Shown here piece after piece: positions 1 through 5,612 of a stretch of 6,139 bases of DNA. The position numbers and the translations under genes are program-made. The DNA is from Candidatus Pacearchaeota archaeon (GTDB lineage: Archaea; Nanobdellota; Nanobdellia; Pacearchaeales; GW2011-AR1). How positions within the stretch are numbered: position 1 is the first letter of the stretch; every line of letters begins with the position of its first letter. The stretch is taken from contig JACQLJ010000003.1 of NCBI GenBank assembly GCA_016234065.1, positions 1 to 6,139 on the forward strand, written 5' to 3'. The notes beneath the pieces are model-generated. The model made no database searches and was not told where the DNA came from. It worked only from the letters and a program-made list of their open reading frames with translations.

Positions 1-741
1 AATTACCTGCTCTAAATTCCCGTCTTTATCTAAAATAGCGTCTCCAAGATTAACTCCATAAACCGTCAAGTCTGCAGGAGGGATAGTTTGATCACATTCA
101 TTCTTGCTTAATTTTCCAGCTCTACCTTTTACATAGCAATAACTATCATTCAATTCTCCATTGCTATTCAGCACTTGAATTTTAAATTGTCTAAACGCAG
201 GAAACTTATTTTCAATTTTGCTGATATCTAAATTATCCAGCTTTCTCTCGCTAATTCCTTTGAATACAATTGGATTTCCAGCGCCGATGCTATAATCAGG
301 AGGGCTTTCACATTCCATCTGTGGTGATGTCTCTCCAGGATCTTGAGGATCAGGATAACCTTCCAAGTCATTGTAAAAAACCCAGAGTTTCTCTTTTCCA
401 TCAAATAAATATAGTTTTAGTGATCCAGAATATTTGGCTAAGTTTCCAGTTTCAGCATTAACGACTTTAAATTTCCCGGTTATATCTGGAATATAATCGA
501 CTAAATTAAAACTATAAGTTCCACCATTATCGCAGTCAAAACTCAGCAGAGTTTTATTGACTTCCCACTCAGCCTCGTCGTGGAAACTATTTTTAGCAAG
601 GTTGACAAGAACATCGCCTTCAAAACTTGGTTTGTAGCTCGGCTTTATAAAAGCAAGCAGAATAATTATGTAAGTCAAAAAAATAGCAATGCTAATAACC
701 CAGTCAATATGCACATTCCCTCTTTTATTTTTATTTTTCAT
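1..741 (-). CDS. Prepilin-like secreted protein, partial (C-terminus beyond window)
   Basis: An open frame of 247 codons runs without a stop from ATG at 741 off the low-coordinate edge, so the C-terminus is missing. The N-terminus is basic (MKNKNKRG), followed by NVHIDW and a hydrophobic helix at about residues 14-32. This is the layout of a class III (prepilin) signal peptide, with likely cleavage after Gly8. Cleavage there would put Asp13 at mature position +5, where bacterial type IV pilins carry Glu5. The rest is soluble, with alternating strand-like segments, a Pro/Asp-rich linker near residues 128-141 and four cysteines (70, 144, 202, 216) that could form two disulfides outside the cell. 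Sequons at Asn62 and Asn198 could be glycosylated. The start ATG overlaps the stop of the upstream gene as ATGA and has no ribosome binding site of its own, so translation is probably coupled. I infer a minor pilin or filament-associated surface protein; a simple N-terminally anchored surface protein is the alternative. Confidence 0.75.
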   Translation of the reverse strand, partial: MKNKNKRGNVHIDWVISIAIFLTYIIILLAFIKPSYKPSFEGDVLVNLAKNSFHDEAEWEVNKTLLSFDCDNGGTYSFNLVDYIPDITGKFKVVNAETGNLAKYSGSLKLYLFDGKEKLWVFYNDLEGYPDPQDPGETSPQMECESPPDYSIGAGNPIVFKGISERKLDNLDISKIENKFPAFRQFKIQVLNSNGELNDSYCYVKGRAGKLSKNECDQTIPPADLTVYGVNLGDAILDKDGNLEQVI

Positions 742-908
742 TTCATTAAATCATTTAAGATCATCGAGCTTAACATTAAGATTAAAGTAACATAAGTGTC
801 AAAATAGCTAAAATATTTCATCGGATAGGCTTTAAAAATAATCCATACAGTCCACACAATACTCATAAAATAAAGCAGAGCTTTTAAACTATTTTTTAAA
901 GTTGTCAT
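738..908 (-). CDS. 56-aa two-helix membrane protein, function unknown
   Basis: This frame encodes 56 residues starting MTTLKNSLKA. It has two hydrophobic segments, about residues 10-27 (rich in Trp, Ile and Val) and 38-52, joined by a short loop containing Pro29, Lys31 and several aromatics. The frame is open upstream to an ATG at 965. I prefer the ATG at 908 because it overlaps the stop of the 27-aa gene as ATGA, while the longer version would overlap that gene by 61 bases and add a polar leader without a ribosome binding site. The stop in turn overlaps the start of the prepilin-like gene as ATGA. I do not recognise a family. Its position between the platform proteins and a prepilin-like gene suggests a small inner-membrane accessory of the filament machine, which is inference only. 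A hydrophobic product with two helices and ordered junctions on both sides makes a chance ORF unlikely. Confidence 0.6.
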   Translation of the reverse strand: MTTLKNSLKALLYFMSIVWTVWIIFKAYPMKYFSYFDTYVTLILMLSSMILNDLMK

Positions 909-988
909 ATTACTCTCAATATTCTTAATATCAGCAGTAAAGCAGATCCTATAGCCAATATCCATCCAACAATTTCATACCATTTCAT
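905..988 (-). CDS. 27-aa single-helix membrane microprotein
   Basis: A short frame from ATG at 988 to TGA at 905-907 encodes 27 residues beginning MKWYEIVGWILAIG and ending RILRVI. Nearly all of it is one hydrophobic helix (about residues 6-22), with a short basic C-terminal tail. Three things support it as a real gene. A perfect GGAGGT ribosome binding site lies at 1001-996, seven bases before the ATG. It fills the only gap between the second platform gene and the 56-aa gene. Its stop overlaps the next start as ATGA. It is shorter than most gene finders accept and is likely to be unannotated in related genomes. The role is unknown. It could be a membrane subunit of the pilus machine, or it could act mainly as a leader that loads ribosomes onto the downstream genes, which lack good binding sites. 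Confidence 0.6.
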   Translation of the reverse strand: MKWYEIVGWILAIGSALLLILRILRVI

Positions 989-995
989 ATTTTTT

Positions 996-1001
996 ACCTC
1001 C
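996..1001 (-). promoter_or_regulatory. Ribosome binding site (GGAGGT) of the 27-aa gene
   Basis: On the minus strand GGAGGT occupies 1001-996, seven bases before the ATG at 988. It is a perfect match to the complement of the 16S rRNA 3' end. It is the longest uninterrupted purine-core match I found upstream of any gene in this window except the ATPase. It decides the start of the microprotein and may recruit ribosomes for the coupled genes that follow. Confidence 0.65.
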
Positions 1002-1009
1002 ATATTTTT

Positions 1010-1855
1010 TCACGGCGGTGCAACAGTCAATATTATCAGCAGTGCAATAACTACCAATGCAAAGCTGTGTTTTATCCCGTATTTAATTTTTCCCTCTGAA
1101 AATTTTCCAATCAATAGTCCTGCAAAAACTCCTTGAATAACAATCAAGCTCAAAAACATTCTCTTAAAATTTAAATTGCTTCCAGCGGCAGTCTCTCCGG
1201 CTTCAAAAAATCCGCCGCCGCTAATCCCTCCAGTCAATCCTTTAATCATGTCTTGAATCATCGGCATTAGCTTAACTTCCAGCATCAGCATAACTCCGAT
1301 AAATATAAAAAACACGATATATCCTTGAACAATTTGCGAATACGTGCTGCTCTTCCTTTCTTCTTTTAATCTTTCAATGCTAACGACGCTCTCAGCTACG
1401 CTCTCCAAAATATCGTCCATTCTTCCGCCGCTCTCCGTCGCCTGGGTAATAATTGCAACGCTCCTCTTGATAACTTTATTATCTGTGTCCCTGGCAAAAA
1501 TATTCAGCGCATCTTTAACAGGAATCCCCCATTCAATCTGGTATGCAAGTTTTTTAACGTGATTTGTTAGCGCTCCAAAATCTTTGTCTCTTAAATTAGA
1601 TATGCTCTGCGGGATTGGCACTCCAGACTTAACGCCTTCAACAAGAGATCTAATAAATTCCAGGAATTCAATTTCAATTTCTTTCTGCCGCTTATTTTCT
1701 CTCAAGTACATTAGATACCCAGGCAATCCGCCAAAAACAAAACTCAAAAGCAGCAAACTCCAAAACCATCTTGTTCCAAAAAATAGCGCGAAGTCAACAC
1801 TGATCAAAACTAAAAATGCAATTATTCCGATTAAAAATTCTTTTCTGGTTTTCAT
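1010..1855 (-). CDS. TadC-like type II/IV secretion system F-family membrane protein (second platform protein)
   Basis: This 281-residue protein belongs to the T2SSF/TadC family, the integral membrane platform on which pilus ATPases act. Two hydrophobic segments lie near residues 8-27 and 31-50. A cytoplasmic T2SSF domain (about 60-170) follows, with FLEFIRSLVEGVKSGVPIPQ and the family-typical ITQATESGGRMDDILES. Helices near 174-195, 232-251 and 263-280 complete it. A Gly-rich loop (about 207-226) sits between the last membrane groups. The frame can be extended to a TTG at 1876, but the ATG at 1855 is preferred: it lies one base after the TAA of the preceding platform gene, opens with a basic MKTRKEF stretch and needs no 21-base overlap. 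There is no clear ribosome binding site, so coupling to the upstream gene is likely. Two platform proteins beside one ATPase resemble archaeal Tad/Epd-type pilus loci rather than the single FlaJ of archaella. Confidence 0.88.
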   Translation of the reverse strand: MKTRKEFLIGIIAFLVLISVDFALFFGTRWFWSLLLLSFVFGGLPGYLMYLRENKRQKEIEIEFLEFIRSLVEGVKSGVPIPQSISNLRDKDFGALTNHVKKLAYQIEWGIPVKDALNIFARDTDNKVIKRSVAIITQATESGGRMDDILESVAESVVSIERLKEERKSSTYSQIVQGYIVFFIFIGVMLMLEVKLMPMIQDMIKGLTGGISGGGFFEAGETAAGSNLNFKRMFLSLIVIQGVFAGLLIGKFSEGKIKYGIKHSFALVVIALLIILTVAPP

Positions 1856-1856
1856 T

Positions 1857-3116
1857 TTACATTTCAGGTTGGACAATATTCATGAAAATAATAAAGCCAA
1901 TATTCAGCGCAGGAACTACAACAAAGGTCCCTATTTTTTCTATGAATCCGATCTCCAGTCCTCCAAGTTTGCTTCCGACGATAGATATCAACACAAGCAC
2001 GATTACAAACAGCAAAGGTGCTGCAATTAATATAGCTGTGTAAATGTCAGTATACGTGCTTAAAGTTTCCACGTATTTTTTTCTTTCAAGCCTGTATCTT
2101 ATCAAAGTATCCTCGGATTTATTCTTCAAAAAACTTTTAATGCTTCCGCCGCTTTCAATGCTGCTAATCATTCCATTCAGCAGCTCTTTGAATTCATTGC
2201 TTGGAGTTGTTTCAGCCACAGATTTTAATGCTGTTGTAAGATTGTATCCGAATAAATGAACGTAATTCATTATCCTTTTTATCTCTCCAGAAAGTGCTTT
2301 GTATTCTTTGCTCTGAAGCAACATTCCAAAGATATCAACCAGTTTCGCACCGCTGCCTGCAACAGCAGCCATGTGTATTATTGCAAATGGCAAGTCATTT
2401 TTAATTTCTCTTCTTCTGCCGTCGACAACGACTTTAGGATAATAATAAAAAATAAAAGCAAGCATAAACAGAAAAAGTATTCCAAGCATAAAGCTTCTGA
2501 TTATATCTAATATGCCGAATCCAAAAATTAAGAATCCTGAAAAGAATGCAATTAAAGTCCCGGCACAGCTTCCCATTATTCCTATATTGATGTAGGTGTT
2601 TGAAAAGACTCGAATGTTTGCAAGCCTAAGATTTTTATAAAGAGATTCAAAATATTCGGGATATTTTCTGGCAAGTTTTTTGCTGAATTTGTCAAACATC
2701 ATGTTTGCATATTTTCCAAGAAAGATGTAAGAATAAGTGCTGTATTTTATTTTCTCCTCTGTAACTTTACCTTTCTTCAAAATTTTAGCGAATGCTTTTG
2801 CTCTTTTAATATCAACTTCAACATCATCAGTTTTTTCTTTGATTTCAAATAGCTTGCAAATGTCTTGGTTAATATCTTTCAAATTCTCTAAAAGTCCTAT
2901 AATTTTTTTAACAGTTTTGCTTCCTCTGACATCTTTCTCTTCAAATTGTTTCAGTTTATTTTTATACTCATCTTCGCTAACTTTCTCCTTGACAAAATTT
3001 TTGTTTAGTTTATTATAATCATTAAGAAGATCTTTGGATTCTCTTTTAACAGCTTCAATTTCATTAATAATCTTTTCAGCTTCTTCTATCTTTTTCTGAA
3101 TCTGTTCATACAACAT
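1857..3116 (-). CDS. TadC/FlaJ-like platform protein with N-terminal coiled coil
   Basis: This 419-residue protein combines an N-terminal, highly charged helical region (about residues 1-115) with a T2SSF-type membrane platform. Hydrophobic segments lie near 176-200 and 207-227. The cytoplasmic F domain (about 238-345) shows DLPFAIIHMAAVAGSGAKL and a SSIESGGSIKSFL motif typical of the family. Two final helices (about 356-380 and 394-413) follow. The role would be the membrane anchor that receives force from the ATPase and adds pilins to the filament base. The N-terminal extension contains VSEDEYKNKLKQFEEK, which recalls the short helical SHOCT-like motif, and it resembles the preceding 91-aa gene in character. 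The start overlaps the end of that gene by 11 bases with only a weak upstream purine stretch, again suggesting coupled translation. The family call is firm. Whether it belongs to a pilus or an archaellum-like machine rests on context; the neighbouring second platform gene favours a pilus. Confidence 0.9.
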   Translation of the reverse strand: MLYEQIQKKIEEAEKIINEIEAVKRESKDLLNDYNKLNKNFVKEKVSEDEYKNKLKQFEEKDVRGSKTVKKIIGLLENLKDINQDICKLFEIKEKTDDVEVDIKRAKAFAKILKKGKVTEEKIKYSTYSYIFLGKYANMMFDKFSKKLARKYPEYFESLYKNLRLANIRVFSNTYINIGIMGSCAGTLIAFFSGFLIFGFGILDIIRSFMLGILFLFMLAFIFYYYPKVVVDGRRREIKNDLPFAIIHMAAVAGSGAKLVDIFGMLLQSKEYKALSGEIKRIMNYVHLFGYNLTTALKSVAETTPSNEFKELLNGMISSIESGGSIKSFLKNKSEDTLIRYRLERKKYVETLSTYTDIYTAILIAAPLLFVIVLVLISIVGSKLGGLEIGFIEKIGTFVVVPALNIGFIIFMNIVQPEM

Positions 3117-3381
3117 TTTTCAGCTCATCATTTAGAATCAAACTATTTTTCCTGCATAATTCCATTATCTTCTCGCGCAGATCATTCAGCTCATTTTCAG
3201 CATTGCTTAATTTTTTATTATATTCGGAAAAAACATCCCTCTCTATTTTTGCTTCTCTATATTTCACTTTCAAATTTCTTATATCAAGTTCGATTTCATT
3301 TTTCTGCTTAAAAACTCTGTCATAATCGGCGCTGATATCCTTAATTCTAGCCAGATTTTTCTTAAAGTCGTCAAGGCTCAT
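3106..3381 (-). CDS. 91-aa coiled-coil protein, function unknown
   Basis: This small soluble protein is rich in Lys, Glu, Asp and Leu, with heptad-like spacing across most of its length (about residues 5-80). It has one cysteine (76) and no membrane segment or signal peptide, so it is predicted to be cytoplasmic and helical. Its start forms an ATGA overlap with the ATPase stop. A ribosome binding site, AGAGGT, lies within the last ATPase codons at 3394-3389. Its end overlaps the platform gene by 11 bases. I do not recognise a named family. Its charge pattern and a weak local likeness (KIERDVFSEYNKKLSNAENE here against KVSEDEYKNKLKQFEEK there) suggest kinship with the N-terminal extension of the downstream platform protein. 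Placed between motor and platform, it could bridge the two or form part of a cytoplasmic ring, as accessory proteins do in the archaellum; that is inference. Confidence 0.8.
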   Translation of the reverse strand: MSLDDFKKNLARIKDISADYDRVFKQKNEIELDIRNLKVKYREAKIERDVFSEYNKKLSNAENELNDLREKIMELCRKNSLILNDELKNVV

Positions 3382-4988
3382 GGCAAAAACCTCTTCAAAA
3401 CAGCATCTTTGTTTTTATAGTAGTCGCTTATAATTCTTTGAACCTCTTCAAACTCGGTTATGTTTTTCTTATACAGCACATTAAGCAATTTTCTTCTGGT
3501 TTCAAACTCTCTCTGAAGTTCTTCCATTTTAACGCCTCTTTTAGTAACAATCTTTTTGAACACTATGCTCTCTCTTTTGAACATGAAAACATTTCTTCCA
3601 GCGTCCCATTGGAAAGGAACATTTACTTCAGAGTCGCCATTTTCCTTAACGCTTATAATTTCCTGCACAGTTCTGAGTTTCCTCACGTCCTGGCCTTTGA
3701 CTTTTGCATGCGACACAAGGCAGACAACATCAAGTATCTCTACTAAGCTAGGGCTAAGATTTATAGGGGCAGTCTCTAACCTTTTAATTACTGTTTTTAC
3801 ATCATCAGCATGCATTGTTGCAAGGCCGCTATGTCCGCTAGCCATGCCTTGGAAAAGAACATTGGCTTCTTGTCCTCTAATTTCTCCGACGATAACGTAA
3901 TCTGGGCGCTGTCTAAAACTAGCTTTAAGCAGATCAAACAAAGTTATCTCTCCAGTATTCTCCCCTCCAACTCCCGTTCCTGCTCTTGCAATACTAGGTA
4001 GCCAATTTTCATGTATCAAGCGAAGTTCCTTTGTGTCTTCTATACTAACAATTCTAGCTTCTGGCCTGATAAAAGAAGCAATCACATTTATTATCGTAGT
4101 TTTTCCAGATCCTGTCCCGCCGACGACGAGTATGTTAGTCCCATGCTCGACTATTATCCATAAATAAGCAAGTACTTCAGCAGAAACAGTTCCAATGCTC
4201 ATCAGTTTCACAGGGCTCCATGCCTCTCTAGTGAACATTCTAATTGAAAAAGTTGGTCCTCTGGAGCTAATATCTTCTGTATATGTTGCATTTACTCTCG
4301 CTCCGGAATCAGGCAATCTGCCGTCCATAATTGGATTTGCATAGCTAATATATTTCCCGCATTTTTGCGCTAATTTCTCTACAAAGCTAGTAAGCTCATC
4401 AAAGTCATCATAAACAATATTGGTTCTTATATTCCCGAATTTTCTGTGTACTAAATAAACTGGAGTTTTGACGCCATTGCATTCAATATCTTCAATGTAG
4501 AAGTCATTCATGAGGGGCTCGATTTTATTTAATCCAATAAAGTCTCTGTATAGGTAATACATCAGCTTCAAGTAAGAGTTCCTGTTGATTACAATTCCAA
4601 GCTCTTTCAAAAGCACTTTTACATTTTTCTCCAAATATTCAATCAGAACTTCTTTGTCGTCGACATTAATGAAACTTATATCTATCAGCTCTTGTACGCC
4701 TTGCTCAAGAGTATTAAGGATTTCTTTCTCCTTGACATCTAAATTAGGCTCTTCAATGCCATAGATTACCTCTCCATGAACCTCATCCCAATAAAGATGG
4801 GCGTATGCATAAGGTAGTATCAAGCCATATCTCAGGTCAAGTTTTGTTTGGTCGCTGACATCAGCCAGCATAGGCTTTTTAGCATCAAAATTTATCTTAA
4901 ACTGAGATTCATCTTTCTTCTCGTCGTTCTTCACTTCTCCATTCTTACTTTTTTTCTTTTTAAATAAAGAATCTAGCTTTAGCAACAT
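3378..4988 (-). CDS. Archaeal type II/IV secretion (TadA/FlaI-like) pilus assembly ATPase
   Basis: This 536-residue protein is the hexameric cytoplasmic motor that hydrolyses ATP to drive pilin assembly. All hallmarks of the family are visible: an N-terminal domain (about 45-245), the Asp box SIEDTKEL at 315-322, Walker A GGTGSGKTT at 290-298 with Lys296, Walker B YVIVGEIRG at 364-372 with Glu369, and the His box GHSGLATMHADD at 385-396. The signature AGTGVGGENTGEITLFDLLK precedes Walker B, as in archaeal FlaI/GspE2-type enzymes. The first 40 residues are a Lys/Glu/Asp-rich, probably disordered extension. Length is ordinary for the archaeal group and no catalytic residue is missing. The start is set by GAGGTGAT directly before the ATG at 4988. 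It is the first gene of the coupled block and has its own likely promoter. The family is certain. FlaI of archaella, Eps/Aap/Epd-type pilus motors and bacterial TadA all share these motifs; two TadC-like neighbours and adjacent prepilins favour a pilus motor. Confidence 0.95.
   Translation of the reverse strand: MLLKLDSLFKKKKSKNGEVKNDEKKDESQFKINFDAKKPMLADVSDQTKLDLRYGLILPYAYAHLYWDEVHGEVIYGIEEPNLDVKEKEILNTLEQGVQELIDISFINVDDKEVLIEYLEKNVKVLLKELGIVINRNSYLKLMYYLYRDFIGLNKIEPLMNDFYIEDIECNGVKTPVYLVHRKFGNIRTNIVYDDFDELTSFVEKLAQKCGKYISYANPIMDGRLPDSGARVNATYTEDISSRGPTFSIRMFTREAWSPVKLMSIGTVSAEVLAYLWIIVEHGTNILVVGGTGSGKTTIINVIASFIRPEARIVSIEDTKELRLIHENWLPSIARAGTGVGGENTGEITLFDLLKASFRQRPDYVIVGEIRGQEANVLFQGMASGHSGLATMHADDVKTVIKRLETAPINLSPSLVEILDVVCLVSHAKVKGQDVRKLRTVQEIISVKENGDSEVNVPFQWDAGRNVFMFKRESIVFKKIVTKRGVKMEELQREFETRRKLLNVLYKKNITEFEEVQRIISDYYKNKDAVLKRFLP
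3389..3394 (-). promoter_or_regulatory. Ribosome binding site (AGAGGT) of the 91-aa gene
   Basis: AGAGGT on the minus strand at 3394-3389 lies seven bases before the ATG at 3381, inside the last codons of the ATPase gene. The spacing matches that of the microprotein's site. It supports the ATG at 3381 as the true start and shows that this junction has both its own ribosome loading and an ATGA overlap. Confidence 0.55.
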
Positions 4989-4996
4989 ATCACCTC
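4989..4996 (-). promoter_or_regulatory. Ribosome binding site (GAGGTGAT) of the ATPase gene
   Basis: GAGGTGAT at 4996-4989 abuts the ATG at 4988 and is an eight-base complement of the conserved 16S rRNA 3' end (ATCACCTC). The core GAGG is four bases from the start codon, which is close but workable. It fixes the ATPase start. Confidence 0.6.
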
Positions 4997-5017
4997 AGAA
5001 TATAAAATACAAAGCCT

Positions 5018-5034
5018 AAATATAAAACTTACTC
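5018..5034 (-). promoter_or_regulatory. Putative archaeal promoter (BRE/TATA) for the ATPase operon
   Basis: In the 74-bp gap between the second prepilin-like gene and the ATPase, the minus strand reads AGTAAG followed by TTTTATAT (TATA-like box about 5027-5020). This resembles an archaeal BRE plus TATA pair. A start site about 26 bases downstream would fall near 4997, leaving a leader of roughly nine bases that just contains the GAGGTGAT site. A second AT stretch at 5008-4997 is too close to the ATG to serve. No convincing hairpin or long T tract was seen in the gap, so read-through from the pilin genes is also possible. AT-rich archaeal DNA gives such boxes by chance. Confidence 0.4.
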
Positions 5035-5062
5035 ATTAGCACCCTATCATGTTTTCGCTTAG

Positions 5063-5578
5063 TCAGCTCTCTCTTATATTCACATAATCTTTATTATCAA
5101 AGACATGTTCAATAACAAGATTATATTTCCCGCTTAACAGTCTCAGGCTGCTTTCAATATCAATTTCATCTTTATAATCCAAATACAATTCTATTTCATA
5201 TCCCTGTCCAAGGGTTTTAGATTGAATTTTCAAGCTTCCTTCTTCAATTGGATTAGCCAGGTCAGGCTCGATTCCTAATTTCTCGTCGCTAACAATCTTC
5301 CAGCTTATCTTGTCATTTGCATTGTCAATCAAAAAATCTCCTTCGCCAATTTCAACATACAACGGCCTTCTGCTTCCAAAGCCTTCATTGTAAACAGCTC
5401 TTATCACATTGTCCATTTCATACATGACATTCTTAGTCTGCAAAACAGTATTTCTCTCTTTCAATTTATTAACAAAAGGCATTCCAACGCTCAGAATAAG
5501 CGTAACCATTATCACTCCAAGCGCAGTATACAATGCAGCTGAAATCCATATATCTCCTTTTTTATTCATCATAAACAT
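5063..5578 (-). CDS. Prepilin-like protein with class III signal (NKKG/DIWISAALY)
   Basis: This 171-residue protein has a short basic leader ending NKKG, then DIWISAALYTALGVIMVTLI, a hydrophobic helix at about residues 9-32 followed by NKLKERN. That is the class III (prepilin) layout, with likely cleavage after Gly8. It is not closely similar to the neighbouring pilin, and the exposed part is different. A helical stretch (about 37-65) leads into NEGFGSRRPLYVEIGEGDFL and strand-rich sequence, with no cysteines. Pilin-like proteins of archaeal secretion loci often carry a comparable Gly-Gly-Arg turn after the helix. The ATG at 5578 is used here, but ATGs at 5572 and 5569 are in frame; the last would give the compact MNKKG leader typical of the class. 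No ribosome binding site precedes any of them. It is probably a pilin or pseudopilin extruded by the motor encoded downstream; which subunit is major or minor cannot be told. Confidence 0.82.
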   Translation of the reverse strand: MFMMNKKGDIWISAALYTALGVIMVTLILSVGMPFVNKLKERNTVLQTKNVMYEMDNVIRAVYNEGFGSRRPLYVEIGEGDFLIDNANDKISWKIVSDEKLGIEPDLANPIEEGSLKIQSKTLGQGYEIELYLDYKDEIDIESSLRLLSGKYNLVIEHVFDNKDYVNIRES

Positions 5579-5612
5579 TTTATTTTCAATTAATATTTAA
5601 TTATTCTCTTTT

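Noticed and set aside
270..795. Plus-strand frames at 270-461 and 580-795
   Set aside because: They are antisense to the continuous 247-codon prepilin-like frame, which has a coherent signal peptide and ectodomain.
1856..1876. TTG start giving the second platform protein seven extra residues (MSNLKCK)
   Set aside because: The extension would read through the end of the preceding gene from a TTG with no ribosome binding site, while an ATG one base after that gene's stop opens a typical basic leader.
1584..2030. Plus-strand open frame of 148 codons
   Set aside because: It lies antisense across the junction of two well-supported platform genes, has no ribosome binding site or recognisable domain, and its composition is what codon bias of the opposite strand would produce.
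3438..4001. Several plus-strand frames of 63-114 codons
   Set aside because: All are antisense to the conserved catalytic part of the ATPase gene and mutually overlapping, with no protein-like features.
5020..5062. Transcription terminator after the second prepilin gene
   Set aside because: The only T tract is four bases long and belongs to the TATA-like box; no hairpin or longer T run is present, so a terminator cannot be supported.
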